14,684 bases of DNA from Kingella_B sp963529665 (GCA_963529665.1 CAUSAG010000034.1:1-14684); one strand, 5' to 3'. Numbered from the stretch's first letter, positions 1-7,356 are shown. Notes: generated from the letters alone by a model not told the origin. Numbers and translations: made by a program.

Positions 1-61
<61 letters not shown>

Positions 62-97
62 AGCTGCGTCCTGAGAATTAGGTAAGAAAAAACGCGA

Positions 98-126
98 ATT
101 TTACCCGAACGAAAACACTATGTATC
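98..126 (-). promoter_or_regulatory. Possible promoter for the repeat-bearing gene
   Basis: On the minus strand TAAAAT (103-98) is a good -10 element. GATACA (126-121), 17 bases upstream, is a poor -35 that matches only the last three consensus positions. The pair lies about 37 bases upstream of the ATG at 61, just after the hairpin at 142-174. This is a weak prediction based on hexamer matching only. Confidence 0.3.
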
Positions 127-141
127 GTTTGTGTCGTGATA

Positions 142-174
142 AGGCAGCCTGAAAAGTATTTTTTCAGGCTGCCT
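142..174. terminator. Uptake-sequence hairpin downstream of xerC
   Basis: AGGCAGCCTGAAAA (142-155) and its exact complement (161-174) form a 14-bp stem with a 5-base loop. Each arm contains a complete Kingella-type uptake sequence. Inverted uptake-sequence pairs are known terminators in Neisseriaceae. This one lies 40 bases beyond the xerC stop and would separate xerC from the repeat-bearing gene. Confidence 0.75.
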
Positions 175-213
175 CTGTTATTTTAAATTACGGCATATAG
201 GGAAAAAAGCTTG

Positions 214-1104
214 CTACCGTTGTTTCTTCCCCCGCCGCGCCCGCGGATGCGCTTCGTCATACACCGCCGCCAAGTGGTCAAAATCCAGCTTGGTATAAAT
301 CTGCGTGCTGGACAAACTCGCGTGCCCCAGCAAATCCTGCACGGCACGAATATCGCGCGACGCTTGCAGCAAATGCCCAGCAAAGCTGTGGCGCAGCATA
401 TGCGGCGAAATATGCTGCGGGCTGCCGTGTTGTTGCGCCCATTGGTCTAACCGCTTGGCGATTTGGCGGCTGCCCAAGCGCGTGCCGTGCTGCGTGGTAA
501 ACAGCGCAGTTTCGTGCGGCTGCGCAGGGCGTTGCGCCAACCATTTTCGCAACCAAGCCACGCTGCTTTGCGTCAGCGGAACTTGCCGCTGCTTATTGCC
601 CTTGCCCAACACGTTTAGCCAGCCCGCATCCAAAAACACATCGTCCACATTCAAGCTAGCAAGCTCGGCGAGCCGCAAGCCGCTGCCATACAGCAATTCG
701 GCGATGGCTTGATCGCGCAGCGCCAGCGCATCGTCCGCCGCAGCTGGCTGGTCTAGCAAACCATTCAGCGTGTCGCGTTCAATAGCGCGGGGCAAGCGTT
801 GCGGCTTTTTCGGCGCTTTGATGTTTTGCACAGGATTGCTTTTCAGGCTGCCTTGTTGCACCAAATAATCGCAATATTGCCGCCATGCCGACAGCGCGCG
901 CGCCAGGCTGTTGGGATGCAAACCGCGCTGCGAAAGCTGGCGAAAGGCAGCCTGAAAATCTTGGCGCGTAGGGGTGGCGGTTTCAGGCAGCAAGTTTGCC
1001 AACTCACGCAACTCGCGTTCATACGCCGTGAGCGTGTGCGGAGAGCGGTTGAGCTGGCGTTGCGCGGTGAGATAGTGGGGCAATTGGGCGAGAAAAGGAT
1101 GCAT
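214..1104 (-). CDS. xerC: Tyrosine recombinase XerC
   Basis: The 296-residue product matches the XerC/XerD family in length and architecture. An N-terminal SAM-like core-binding domain occupies about residues 1-90 and the catalytic domain about 110-290. The full catalytic set is visible: Arg144 in GSGLRLAEL, Lys168 in GKGNKQR, His235 and Arg238 in SPHMLRHSFAGH, His261 in LLGHASLS and the nucleophile Tyr270 in QIYTKLDF. The C-terminal pattern TKLDFDHLAAVYDEAHPRA is characteristic of XerC rather than XerD. With XerD it resolves chromosome dimers at dif, at the FtsK-bound septum. An in-frame TAA lies just upstream of the ATG at 1104, so this is the first possible ATG, although the Shine-Dalgarno is weak. 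Two uptake sequences lie inside the gene (842-853 and 945-956), encoding GSLK and FQAA. No dif site was recognised here. Confidence 0.95.
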   Translation of the reverse strand: MHPFLAQLPHYLTAQRQLNRSPHTLTAYERELRELANLLPETATPTRQDFQAAFRQLSQRGLHPNSLARALSAWRQYCDYLVQQGSLKSNPVQNIKAPKKPQRLPRAIERDTLNGLLDQPAAADDALALRDQAIAELLYGSGLRLAELASLNVDDVFLDAGWLNVLGKGNKQRQVPLTQSSVAWLRKWLAQRPAQPHETALFTTQHGTRLGSRQIAKRLDQWAQQHGSPQHISPHMLRHSFAGHLLQASRDIRAVQDLLGHASLSSTQIYTKLDFDHLAAVYDEAHPRARRGKKQR

Positions 1105-1202
1105 GGGCGGTTTCTTGGCGGATGGCGGTGGCGCAGAGTCTTAAACAGCTTGCGCCCCGCCTAATTTTCAATCATCAATCGTTGGCATAGCAGCATGAAA
1201 GA

Positions 1203-1241
1203 AGCAGCCTGAAACCGTGTTATCCCGTTTTCAGGCTGCCT
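1203..1241. terminator. Uptake-sequence hairpin after the response regulator gene
   Basis: GCAGCCTGAAA (1204-1214) pairs with TTTCAGGCTGC (1229-1239) around a 14-base loop. The right arm holds a perfect uptake sequence (1230-1241). The left arm has one mismatch (AAGCAGCCTGAA). It begins 16 bases after the stop of the response regulator gene, and is the expected terminator for that minus-strand gene. Confidence 0.65.
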
Positions 1242-1256
1242 TATGCTGCGCCAGAT

Positions 1257-1940
1257 TTAGTTTTTCACAAACAAATAACCCAAGCCGCGCACGGTTTGGA
1301 TCAACGAAGCATCGCCCAATTTGTGGCGAATACTAGAAATATGCACATCAATGCTGCGGTCAAATTTGGCGAGCTTGCGATCCAGCGCTTCTTGCGACAA
1401 ATTGTCTTTGCTCACCACTTGCCCCGCGTGGCGCATCAGCACTTCCAGCAGGTTAAACTCGGTGCTGGTGAGTTCCAGCATGCTGTCGCCCACCATCGCT
1501 TGCCGTTTAGATGGAAACAGCGTTACCCCGCTTGCCACAATGCTGGCAGATGCTGCGTTGGCATCGGGGTTTTGCTGCGAACGGCGCAAGATGGCGTTGA
1601 TGCGCGCCAGCAATTCGCGCGGCTGGCAAGGCTTGGGCACATAATCGTCCGCGCCCATTTCCAAGCCGATGATGCGGTCAATGTCATCGCCCTTGGCGGT
1701 GAGCATAATCACGGGGATTTTGCTTTGCGCGCGCACGGTTTTGAGCACATCCAAGCCGTTCATTTTCGGCATCATGGAATCCAGTACCACCACGTCGTAA
1801 TGGTTGCCGCCCAAGATTTCTTGCACGCCGCTTTCGCCATCGGGCATACGGGTTACATCCAAGCCTTCTGCGGTCAGGTATTCGGTTAAAAGTTCGGAGA
1901 GTAGATCGTCGTCGTCCACCAATAATACTTTGCTGCTCAT
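1257..1940 (-). CDS. misR: OmpR-family response regulator, MisR/CpxR-like
   Basis: The product is a 227-residue two-domain response regulator. The receiver domain (about 3-118) has the acidic cluster D9-D11, the phosphoacceptor Asp54 in VVLDSMMPKMNG, Thr81 and Lys103 in YVPKP. A winged-helix OmpR/PhoB-type output domain (about 130-226) ends in the family signature TVRGLGYLF. The run LTAKGDDIDRIIGLEMGADDYVPKP closely resembles neisserial MisR, a CpxR-type regulator of envelope stress and surface structures; this assignment is from memory of the family. The start is well supported: AAGGA sits six bases before the ATG. No sensor kinase lies on either side, whereas misS adjoins misR in Neisseria. 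The gene stands alone between hairpins, so its kinase must be encoded elsewhere or be absent. Confidence 0.88.
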   Translation of the reverse strand: MSSKVLLVDDDDLLSELLTEYLTAEGLDVTRMPDGESGVQEILGGNHYDVVVLDSMMPKMNGLDVLKTVRAQSKIPVIMLTAKGDDIDRIIGLEMGADDYVPKPCQPRELLARINAILRRSQQNPDANAASASIVASGVTLFPSKRQAMVGDSMLELTSTEFNLLEVLMRHAGQVVSKDNLSQEALDRKLAKFDRSIDVHISSIRHKLGDASLIQTVRGLGYLFVKN

Positions 1941-1994
1941 GTTTTATCCTTTGCTTATTGTTGGGAAAATGCAACGGTTATCTTAACAGTTCTA

Positions 1995-2023
1995 TTTTTA
2001 CATTCATAGATGTTTGTTTGCAA
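1995..2023 (-). promoter_or_regulatory. Candidate promoter of the misR-like gene
   Basis: On the minus strand TTGCAA (2023-2018) and TAAAAA (2000-1995) are separated by exactly 17 bases, and each matches four of six sigma-70 consensus positions. The -10 lies 55 bases upstream of the start codon in an AT-rich stretch. No MisR-type operator was identified. Confidence 0.35.
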
Positions 2024-2151
2024 TTTTTGCGATTTTTTTCAAATGATACAAGCGTCTTTACAATTTTCAGGCTGCCTTGGGCGGTGGCTCACTGCTGTTG
2101 AGCAGATGGTATAGGACAAATGCTCAAATGGGTTTTTGGTTTAAGTGGTTT

Positions 2152-2194
2152 TTTTCAGGCTGCCTATTGGCTAAACGTTAAGGCAGCCTGAAAC
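2152..2194. terminator. Uptake-sequence inverted pair
   Basis: A reverse uptake sequence (2154-2165) and a forward one (2181-2192), extended to TTTCAGGCTGCCT and AGGCAGCCTGAAA, form a 13-bp stem with a 15-base loop. It lies about 90 bases beyond the stop of the minus-strand FAD dehydrogenase gene and can terminate that transcript. Confidence 0.6.
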
Positions 2195-2257
2195 AGCAAA
2201 ACAAGCAATATTGGGCATGGTTAAACGGTGCGTGGCAAAGCTACCCTACTTGCTTAT

Positions 2258-2269
2258 AGGCAGCCTGAA
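2258..2269 (+). repeat. Single Kingella-type DNA uptake sequence
   Basis: This is a perfect AGGCAGCCTGAA, extended to AAA at 2270. It lies within 12 bases of the stop codon of the FAD dehydrogenase gene. The nearest opposite copy is the reverse arm at 2154-2165. Confidence 0.9.
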
Positions 2270-2280
2270 AACTATTCCGC

Positions 2281-3651
2281 CTATTCCAACACCTTGCCCG
2301 CATTCATCAGCCCCTGCGGGTCTAGCTGCGCTTTAATCGCGCGCATTAGGCCGATTTCGTCTGCGCTGCGCACGCTCGCCAGCCAGTGTTTTTTCAGGCT
2401 GCCGATGCCATGTTCGGCGGCGATGGTGCCGCCTTGCGCCAACACGTTGCGATACACCACGGCGTTTACGGCATCTTCAAATTGGTAAACCTCGTTGCTG
2501 CGCACGGGCAAAAAGGTGTTGTAGTGCAAGCTGCCGTCGCCCAAATGCCCAAACATCACAATCTGCATCTCGGGATACGCCGCCAGTAGTTCGGCATCGC
2601 AGGCGGCGGTGAACGCTGCCACGCGCTCAATCGGCATGGCGATGTCGTGTTTGATGTTTGCACCCAAGCTGCGCTGCGCGGCGGAAATGTGTTCGCGCAA
2701 TGTCCACAAATCGGCGCGTTCTTGCTGCGATTGCGCCAACACGGCGTTTTCGTAGCCCAAGTTGAATAAATATTCCGCCAGCAAATCGCCCAAATCGTCG
2801 CGCGGCAGGCTGTCGGTAAGCTCCACAAGGATGTGCCACGGCGCAGCAAGCGGGGCGGCAATTTGGCTAAATTGGGCGGATAAATCCAGCGCAAAGGCGC
2901 TGATCAATTCAAAGCTGCACAGCCGTTCGGCAAAATGGTTTTTAACGCGCGCGAGCAAATCTACGGCAGCCTGAATCGTGTTTACGCCAATCCACACGGT
3001 TGCCACGGCTTGCGGCGGGGCGAATAGCTTGAGCGTTGCGCCTGTAATCACGCCAAGTGTGCCTTCGCTGCCGATAAACAGATGGCGCGTTTCGTAGCCT
3101 GTGGTGTTTTTGTGCAACGGCATCAGGTGGTTGAGCAGATCGCCATTGGGCAGCACCACTTCCAGCCCCAGCACCAAATCGCGCATCGTGCCGTAGCGCA
3201 GCACGTTTAAGCCACCTGCGTTGGTGGCGATGTTGCCGCCGATTTGGCAACTGCCTTCGCTGGCGAGTGAGAGCGGAAAGAAGCGTTGGTGTGCGGCGGC
3301 GGCGGTTTGCACGTCTTGCAAGATGCAGCCTGAATCCACCGTTATCGTGTTGTCGGCGAGATTGACGCGGCGGATGCGGTTGAGCTTGCTTAAATTGAGC
3401 AGCACGCCGCTTTGGGCAACGCTGCCGCCGACTGTGCCTGTGTTGCCACCTTGTGGCGTGATGGCGATGCGGTGGGCGGCGCAAAAGCGCACGATTTTTT
3501 GCACGCTGTCCACGCTCATCGGCTGCACTACCAAACAGTTGGCGCTGGTGTAGCGTTTGCGTTGGTCCAGCAAAAAGGGGCTGGCATCGGCGGGGAATTC
3601 GGCAGGGGATAGGAATTGGGCGAGATGTTGGCGCAGGGTTTCGGGGGGCAT
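2281..3651 (-). CDS. FAD-binding oxidoreductase, D-2-hydroxyglutarate/D-lactate dehydrogenase family
   Basis: The 456-residue product has the two-domain layout of the vanillyl-alcohol-oxidase superfamily. The N-terminal FAD-binding (PCMH-type) domain covers about 35-215, with PQGGNTGTVGG (66-76), GGNIATNAGG (138-147) and GSEGTLG (194-200). The C-terminal FAD-oxidase domain covers about 216-455. Residues expected to bind metal and substrate are present: His369 and His376 in GHLGDGSLH, and Glu413-His414 in EHGIG. These match the D-2-hydroxyglutarate dehydrogenase branch best; GlcD-type glycolate oxidase or D-lactate dehydrogenase are alternatives. Such enzymes oxidise D-2-hydroxyacids to 2-oxoacids and pass electrons to a quinone or flavoprotein. 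No GlcE/GlcF partners are adjacent, which argues against glycolate oxidase. The ATG at 3651 is preceded by an uptake sequence that overlaps the ribosome-binding region. Confidence 0.85.
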   Translation of the reverse strand: MPPETLRQHLAQFLSPAEFPADASPFLLDQRKRYTSANCLVVQPMSVDSVQKIVRFCAAHRIAITPQGGNTGTVGGSVAQSGVLLNLSKLNRIRRVNLADNTITVDSGCILQDVQTAAAAHQRFFPLSLASEGSCQIGGNIATNAGGLNVLRYGTMRDLVLGLEVVLPNGDLLNHLMPLHKNTTGYETRHLFIGSEGTLGVITGATLKLFAPPQAVATVWIGVNTIQAAVDLLARVKNHFAERLCSFELISAFALDLSAQFSQIAAPLAAPWHILVELTDSLPRDDLGDLLAEYLFNLGYENAVLAQSQQERADLWTLREHISAAQRSLGANIKHDIAMPIERVAAFTAACDAELLAAYPEMQIVMFGHLGDGSLHYNTFLPVRSNEVYQFEDAVNAVVYRNVLAQGGTIAAEHGIGSLKKHWLASVRSADEIGLMRAIKAQLDPQGLMNAGKVLE

Positions 3652-3652
3652 T

Positions 3653-3664
3653 TTCAGGCTGCCT
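3653..3664 (-). repeat. Uptake sequence overlapping a ribosome-binding region
   Basis: On the minus strand the leader of the FAD dehydrogenase gene is AAAAGGCAGCCTGAAA followed by ATG. The AGG that opens the uptake sequence is the only Shine-Dalgarno-like element, as AAAAGG about ten bases before the start. The uptake motif therefore appears to supply the ribosome-binding sequence. Confidence 0.85.
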
Positions 3665-3768
3665 TTTGGGATGGGGATGACGGGGGATGCGGATGGGCGC
3701 GTGCGGTTTTGGGCGTTTCAGGCTGCGTTGTTTTTTGCAGGCGGCAGAAGCGGCGTTTTATAGGTTAT

Positions 3769-3832
3769 AGGCAGCCTGAAAAACAGTCCGACATAACCGC
3801 AACAGGTTTGCACTGATTGTTTCAGGCTGCCT
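3769..3832. repeat. Widely spaced inverted uptake-sequence pair
   Basis: A forward copy (3769-3780) and a reverse copy (3821-3832) are separated by 40 bases. Pairing would give a stem of about 13 bp, but the long loop makes terminator function uncertain. Confidence 0.6.
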
Positions 3833-3854
3833 ATGCCGAGCGCACCAAACCGTG

Positions 3855-3894
3855 TTTCAGGCTGCCTTTATCATGCGCGAAAGGCAGCCTGAAA
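3855..3894. terminator. Perfect 15-bp uptake-sequence hairpin
   Basis: TTTCAGGCTGCCTTT (3855-3869) is exactly complementary to 3880-3894 around a 10-base loop. It lies about 310 bases beyond the ppc stop and can stop ppc read-through toward the FAD dehydrogenase gene. Confidence 0.6.
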
Positions 3895-3932
3895 TTTTGG
3901 CGGAACCCTAGTGCGTGCAAAACCTAGCGCGC

Positions 3933-4037
3933 ATGGAGCGGCGACGGCTCGTCGCCAAGGCTGAATGACGCATGAAGTTGAAATAACGTCGCTACGGATT
4001 TGGCTGCCAATTGGTCAGCGAGCCGCCAACGCTCCAT
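3933..4037. repeat. Imperfect inverted repeat of about 105 bp, MITE- or REP-like, unassigned
   Basis: The left arm (3933-3952) and the complement of the right arm (4018-4037) agree at 16 of 20 positions. They share ATGGAGCG and CGGCTCG, separated by a divergent four-base block. The left arm overlaps a smaller perfect hairpin, GGCGAC (3940-3945) with GTCGCC (3951-3956). The roughly 65-base interior contains no uptake sequence and no gene. The arrangement suggests a small palindromic mobile or regulatory element, but I do not recognise a named family and see no second copy in this window. Confidence 0.4.
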
Positions 4038-4140
4038 AGGGCGTTGCTGCGGTTTACACATGACGCTGTTTTCAGGCTGCCCGAATGCGGTTAAGCATCA
4101 GCGCAAGGCTTGTTGTTCAAACGATAAGCCGTTTTGCCAA

Positions 4141-4205
4141 AGGCAGCCTGAAAAGGATTCGCGCCGCCCGTTTTAGCTACGCTGAACTTCGTTTTCAGGC
4201 TGCCT
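4141..4205. terminator. Uptake-sequence pair at the end of ppc
   Basis: A forward copy (4141-4152) and a reverse copy (4194-4205) can form a 14-bp stem (4141-4154 with 4192-4205) around a 37-base loop. The reverse copy overlaps the ppc stop codon: TAG at 4206-4204 supplies the AG that starts the uptake sequence on the minus strand. The long loop weakens the terminator call. Confidence 0.45.
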
Positions 4206-6906
4206 ACCCCGTATTCCTTAACCCCTGTGCCACGCCGTTAATCGTTTGATGCACCATTTGCAGCACGCGCCCGTTGTCCGGCTCTTGCCGCAGCTTGCGC
4301 AACAGCGCCACTTGCAAGCCGCCCAGCGCGTTCAAATACGGGATGCGCAGCGCCAAGCTGCGGGCGAGCGGGCGGTTGTCGGCGAGCAGGGTTTCGGTTT
4401 GCAAAATATCCAGCAGGGTTTTCAGGCTGCGTTGGTATTCGGCTTTGATGGTGGCGAAAATGTCTGCGCCGTGTTCGTTGTCTTGGCTGAGCGCGGCATA
4501 GTGTTCGGCGAGCGTGAGATCGGTTTTCGCCATCACCTGCTCCATATTGGAGAGCATGGCGCGGAAAAAGCGGTTTTCCTGCGCGTGCTGTTGTAGCATT
4601 TTCAGGCTGCCTGAATCTTGTTCGCACAACTCTTGCACCGCGCTGCCAAAACCATACCACGCGGGCAGCATCAGACGGTTTTGTGTCCAAGAAAATACCC
4701 ACGGAATCGCGCGCAAATCTTGTATCCGCGCCAAAGTTTTGCGGCTGGCGGGGCGACTGCCCAAATTCAGGCTGGCGATTTGCTCAATCGGGCTGGTTTG
4801 CAAGAAATAATCAATAAAGCCTTGCCGCGTAATCAAGGCGCGATAGTGGGCAAACGAGCTTTCGGAGAGCGCGTTCATCAGCTTGACATCAGGGTCGGGC
4901 GCGGCGGGCAGCAGCGTGGCTTCCAGCGTGGCGGCGATAAGCGCGGCAAGGTTGTGGCGCGCATTGCTGTCGTCGCCGTATTTGGCGGTGAGCACTTCGC
5001 CCTGCTCGGTGATGCGGATTTGCCCACCCACGCTGCCCGCAGGTTGCGCCAAAATGGCTTGGTAAGAAGGTCCGCCGCCGCGCCCCACGCTGCCGCCGCG
5101 CCCGTGGAACAGGCGAATGCGAATGTTGTGCTGCTGAAACAGGCGCACTAAGCCAATTTCGGCTTGATACAAGCCCCATGTGCTGCTGATGTAGCCGCCG
5201 TCTTTGTTGCTATCGGAATAGCCAAGCATGATTTCTTGGATGTTGTCGCGGCTGGCGATGAGTGCGCGATACCAATCGTTGCTAAACAAGGTTTGCATCA
5301 CAGGCACGGCGTTGGCAAGGGCTTCAATTGTTTCAAACAGGGGAACGATGTTGATGCGGCTTTCAGGCTGTCCATTGCGCAGCGACAGCAAGCCCGTTTC
5401 TTTTAAGATTAACGCCAGTGCAAGCAAATCGCTGGGCTGTTCGCAGTTGGAAATAATGCTTTGCGTGATGGCTTCTTCGCCAAAGGCTTCTTTGATTTTG
5501 CGCGCCTCGTGGAAAATGTCCAACTCGCGCTGCGTTTCTTCGCTGTATGCGATAAACGGCGTGTAAAGCGGGCGTTGGTGTTGCAATTCGCGCAGCAACA
5601 CCGCTTGTTTTTCGTTTTCAGGCAGCCGCAGATAATCTTCCAAATCGGCAGCCTGAAACAGCTCGGCAACCACATGAGCGTGTTTTTCCGCGTGCTGGCG
5701 CAAATCCAGTGGCATCAAATGAAAGCCGCACACCGAAACGGTGCGGATGATGTCGGCAATGCGCCCATTTGCCAACGCTTCGCTGCGGTTGTCGCGCAAC
5801 GAATCTTGCAGCGTGTGCAAATCGCGCAAAAATTCCGCCGCATCAGCATACGGCTCGCCCACGCCAAAACGGCAGCCCAACGGCGCGCCCAATTCATGCG
5901 CCTTGCCCACCATCCGCGCCATCACATAAGCCACCGCGCGGCGATACGGCTCTTCCTGCCGCGCCACTTCGGTATCAGGCGTTTTGGCAGACAACACCAA
6001 CACCCCATCGCTCACATTCACCCGCCGAATAGACAACGGCAGCTCTTGATACAACGCATCCAGCTCGCGGCGATAATGATGAAACGCCGCATTGGCGTGA
6101 TAACGAAACGCATCGCGCAAAGTCTGCGCCGAAACGAACGGATTACCGTCCCTGTCACCGCCAATCCAGCCACCGATTTTCAACACGTCGGGAATGCGGA
6201 TTTGCGGATAGGCAGCCTGAAAATGCTTTTCCATATCGCGGTAAACACGCGGCAGCGCGCTAAAAAAGCTACGCGGAAAAATGTTTACCCCGTTTTGGAT
6301 TTCGCTTTGCACGCTCAATTTAAAATGCCGCGTTTCGCTGGTTTGCCACAACGTCAGCAGCACAATATTCATCTCGCACTGCAATTCGCTCATCTCGTCC
6401 GCGCTGCGACACAACTCGCGTCGTGGCAACAATTCACGAATCTTGCGATGCGACACCAGCACCGCTTGGCGTTGCACTTCGGTGGGATGTGCGGTTAAAA
6501 CAGGGCTCACCAGCGTGTGGTTCAACACATCTTGCACCACATCCTGCGCCACCTGCTCCGCTTGCAGCTTGCGCACCGTTTCCGCCATGCTGCCCTCCTG
6601 CGCCGCGCTGCCCTTTTGCTCATGCACCAAGCGGCGGCGTTCATGATGCACATCCTCGGCAATGTTTAAAATCTGCGCAAAAATGCCCACCGCCGTGATT
6701 AAATTTTCCGTTTGCTCATCCGACAAACTGGGCAGCAGCTCGGTAATAATCTTGCTGCTGTCTTGCGCGTTCGCCAAAATTTTCAGCGCATTGACCACAA
6801 TTTCATCGGCATGATTGTCTAACACGGCATACAGCGACGCGGCCATAAACTCCGCATCGGCAACCAATTCAGCATCTTTGGGATTGTTTAACAGAGAAAG
6901 TTGCAT
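4204..6906 (-). CDS. ppc: Phosphoenolpyruvate carboxylase
   Basis: The 900-residue product carboxylates phosphoenolpyruvate with bicarbonate to oxaloacetate, replenishing the TCA cycle. All hallmarks are present: catalytic His140 in VLTAHPTEVQRQ, GGWIGGDRDGNP (245-256), GYSDSNKDGG (562-571), the phosphate-binding loop HGRGGSVGRGG (601-611), GSRPASRK (716-723) and the invariant C-terminus LRNTG. It is slightly longer than the E. coli enzyme (883). The ATG at 6906 has only a weak Shine-Dalgarno (AGAAAG), but the N-terminus aligns in length with the family. A good promoter lies at 6947-6975. Internal uptake sequences at 4601-4612 and 6210-6221 encode GSLK and FQAA. The gene stands alone between the tRNAs, which face away from it, and the uptake-rich gap. 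A large antisense reading frame inside it is a composition artefact. Confidence 0.98.
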   Translation of the reverse strand: MQLSLLNNPKDAELVADAEFMAASLYAVLDNHADEIVVNALKILANAQDSSKIITELLPSLSDEQTENLITAVGIFAQILNIAEDVHHERRRLVHEQKGSAAQEGSMAETVRKLQAEQVAQDVVQDVLNHTLVSPVLTAHPTEVQRQAVLVSHRKIRELLPRRELCRSADEMSELQCEMNIVLLTLWQTSETRHFKLSVQSEIQNGVNIFPRSFFSALPRVYRDMEKHFQAAYPQIRIPDVLKIGGWIGGDRDGNPFVSAQTLRDAFRYHANAAFHHYRRELDALYQELPLSIRRVNVSDGVLVLSAKTPDTEVARQEEPYRRAVAYVMARMVGKAHELGAPLGCRFGVGEPYADAAEFLRDLHTLQDSLRDNRSEALANGRIADIIRTVSVCGFHLMPLDLRQHAEKHAHVVAELFQAADLEDYLRLPENEKQAVLLRELQHQRPLYTPFIAYSEETQRELDIFHEARKIKEAFGEEAITQSIISNCEQPSDLLALALILKETGLLSLRNGQPESRINIVPLFETIEALANAVPVMQTLFSNDWYRALIASRDNIQEIMLGYSDSNKDGGYISSTWGLYQAEIGLVRLFQQHNIRIRLFHGRGGSVGRGGGPSYQAILAQPAGSVGGQIRITEQGEVLTAKYGDDSNARHNLAALIAATLEATLLPAAPDPDVKLMNALSESSFAHYRALITRQGFIDYFLQTSPIEQIASLNLGSRPASRKTLARIQDLRAIPWVFSWTQNRLMLPAWYGFGSAVQELCEQDSGSLKMLQQHAQENRFFRAMLSNMEQVMAKTDLTLAEHYAALSQDNEHGADIFATIKAEYQRSLKTLLDILQTETLLADNRPLARSLALRIPYLNALGGLQVALLRKLRQEPDNGRVLQMVHQTINGVAQGLRNTG

Positions 6907-6946
6907 GGTGGGCTTTCTATTGAGTTGAGTGCAAAAAAGATAGCGG

Positions 6947-6975
6947 ATTGTAGCGCGGAATGGCAGGCGCGTTAA
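6947..6975 (-). promoter_or_regulatory. Promoter of ppc
   Basis: On the minus strand TTAACG (6975-6970, four of six matches) and TACAAT (6952-6947, five of six) are spaced by exactly 17 bases. They sit about 40 bases upstream of the ppc start codon. Confidence 0.5.
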
Positions 6976-7107
6976 GGTTAGTTAAGAAAATCCAAATGCT
7001 TAGGCAGCTCGCGTAGCAAAGCGAAGTGGCAAAATCAAACCCCAATTCTTAAAACAAAAATATTCGCCTAATATTCATGCTTTTAATCACCGACCAACAA
7101 AAACCGC

Positions 7108-7136
7108 TTGCAACACAACGCCGATTTTGGTTTAAT
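7108..7136 (+). promoter_or_regulatory. Promoter of the tRNA-Val/tRNA-Asp unit
   Basis: TTGCAA (7108-7113) and TTTAAT (7131-7136, five of six) are separated by 17 bases. The predicted transcription start is near 7143, about 23 bases before the mature tRNA-Val 5' end, a typical leader length. No GC-rich discriminator was evident. Confidence 0.6.
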
Positions 7137-7165
7137 GCCGTCTTTCGCTGAACGGCGGAAGCAAT

Positions 7166-7241
7166 GGGTGATTAGCTCAGTTGGTAGAGCGTCTGCCTTA
7201 CAAGCAGAATGTCGGCGGTTCGACTCCGTCATCACCCACCA
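7166..7241 (+). tRNA. tRNA-Val (anticodon TAC)
   Basis: A 76-nt cloverleaf. Acceptor GGGTGAT pairs with ATCACCC, D stem GCTC with GAGC, anticodon stem TCTGC with GCAGA around loop CTTACAA, and the T arm carries TTCGACT. Anticodon TAC at the expected loop positions reads GUA and other valine codons. The CCA end is encoded (7239-7241). It is co-transcribed with tRNA-Asp 32 bases downstream. Confidence 0.97.
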
Positions 7242-7273
7242 TTTTTTTATCGGTTGCTTTTGCAGCTGATTGC

Positions 7274-7350
7274 GCGGTGGTAGCTCAGTTGGTTAGAGTA
7301 CTGGCCTGTCACGCCAGTGGTCGCGGGTTCGAGCCCCGTCCACCGCGCCA
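7274..7350 (+). tRNA. tRNA-Asp (anticodon GTC)
   Basis: A 77-nt cloverleaf. Acceptor GCGGTGG pairs with CCACCGC, anticodon stem CTGGC with GCCAG around loop CTGTCAC, giving anticodon GTC (aspartate), and the T loop is TTCGAGC. Discriminator G at 7347 and encoded CCA at 7348-7350 fit tRNA-Asp. It is the last gene of the two-tRNA unit and is followed by a terminator. Confidence 0.97.
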
Positions 7351-7356
7351 AAATTT

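Larger units (their letters stand above)
1941..2280. other. Intergenic region between response regulator and FAD-dehydrogenase genes
   Basis: This 340-base stretch has no convincing gene. Its left part is AT-rich and carries a candidate promoter for the response regulator gene. It also has a single reverse uptake sequence at 2066-2077, a hairpin pair at 2152-2194, and a forward uptake sequence at 2258-2269 just after the FAD-dehydrogenase stop. The remainder (about 2078-2150 and 2195-2257) shows nothing recognisable. Confidence 0.7.
3652..4193. other. Long intergenic region rich in uptake sequences
   Basis: This stretch of about 540 bases between the FAD dehydrogenase start and the ppc stop has no plausible gene. 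It contains uptake sequences at 3653-3664, 3769-3780, 3821-3832, 3856-3867, 3882-3893 and 4141-4152, near-copies with one mismatch at 3717-3728 and 4071-4082, and the imperfect inverted repeat at 3933-4037. Another copy overlaps the ppc stop at 4194-4205. Both neighbouring genes read leftward. Confidence 0.8.

Noticed and set aside
3643..3651. Run of six Cs directly after the FAD dehydrogenase ATG as a phase-variable tract
   Set aside because: Six bases is too short for meaningful slippage, and the codons are ordinary Pro-Pro.
5461..6498. A 345-codon reading frame on the plus strand antisense to ppc
   Set aside because: It lies entirely within ppc, its translation has no recognisable domain, and such long antisense frames are common opposite GC-biased codons.
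7136..7149. Resemblance of ATGCCGTCTTTC to the Neisseria AT-DUS (ATGCCGTCTGAA)
   Set aside because: It matches only the first nine bases, and the window otherwise uses the Kingella dialect, so it is probably chance.
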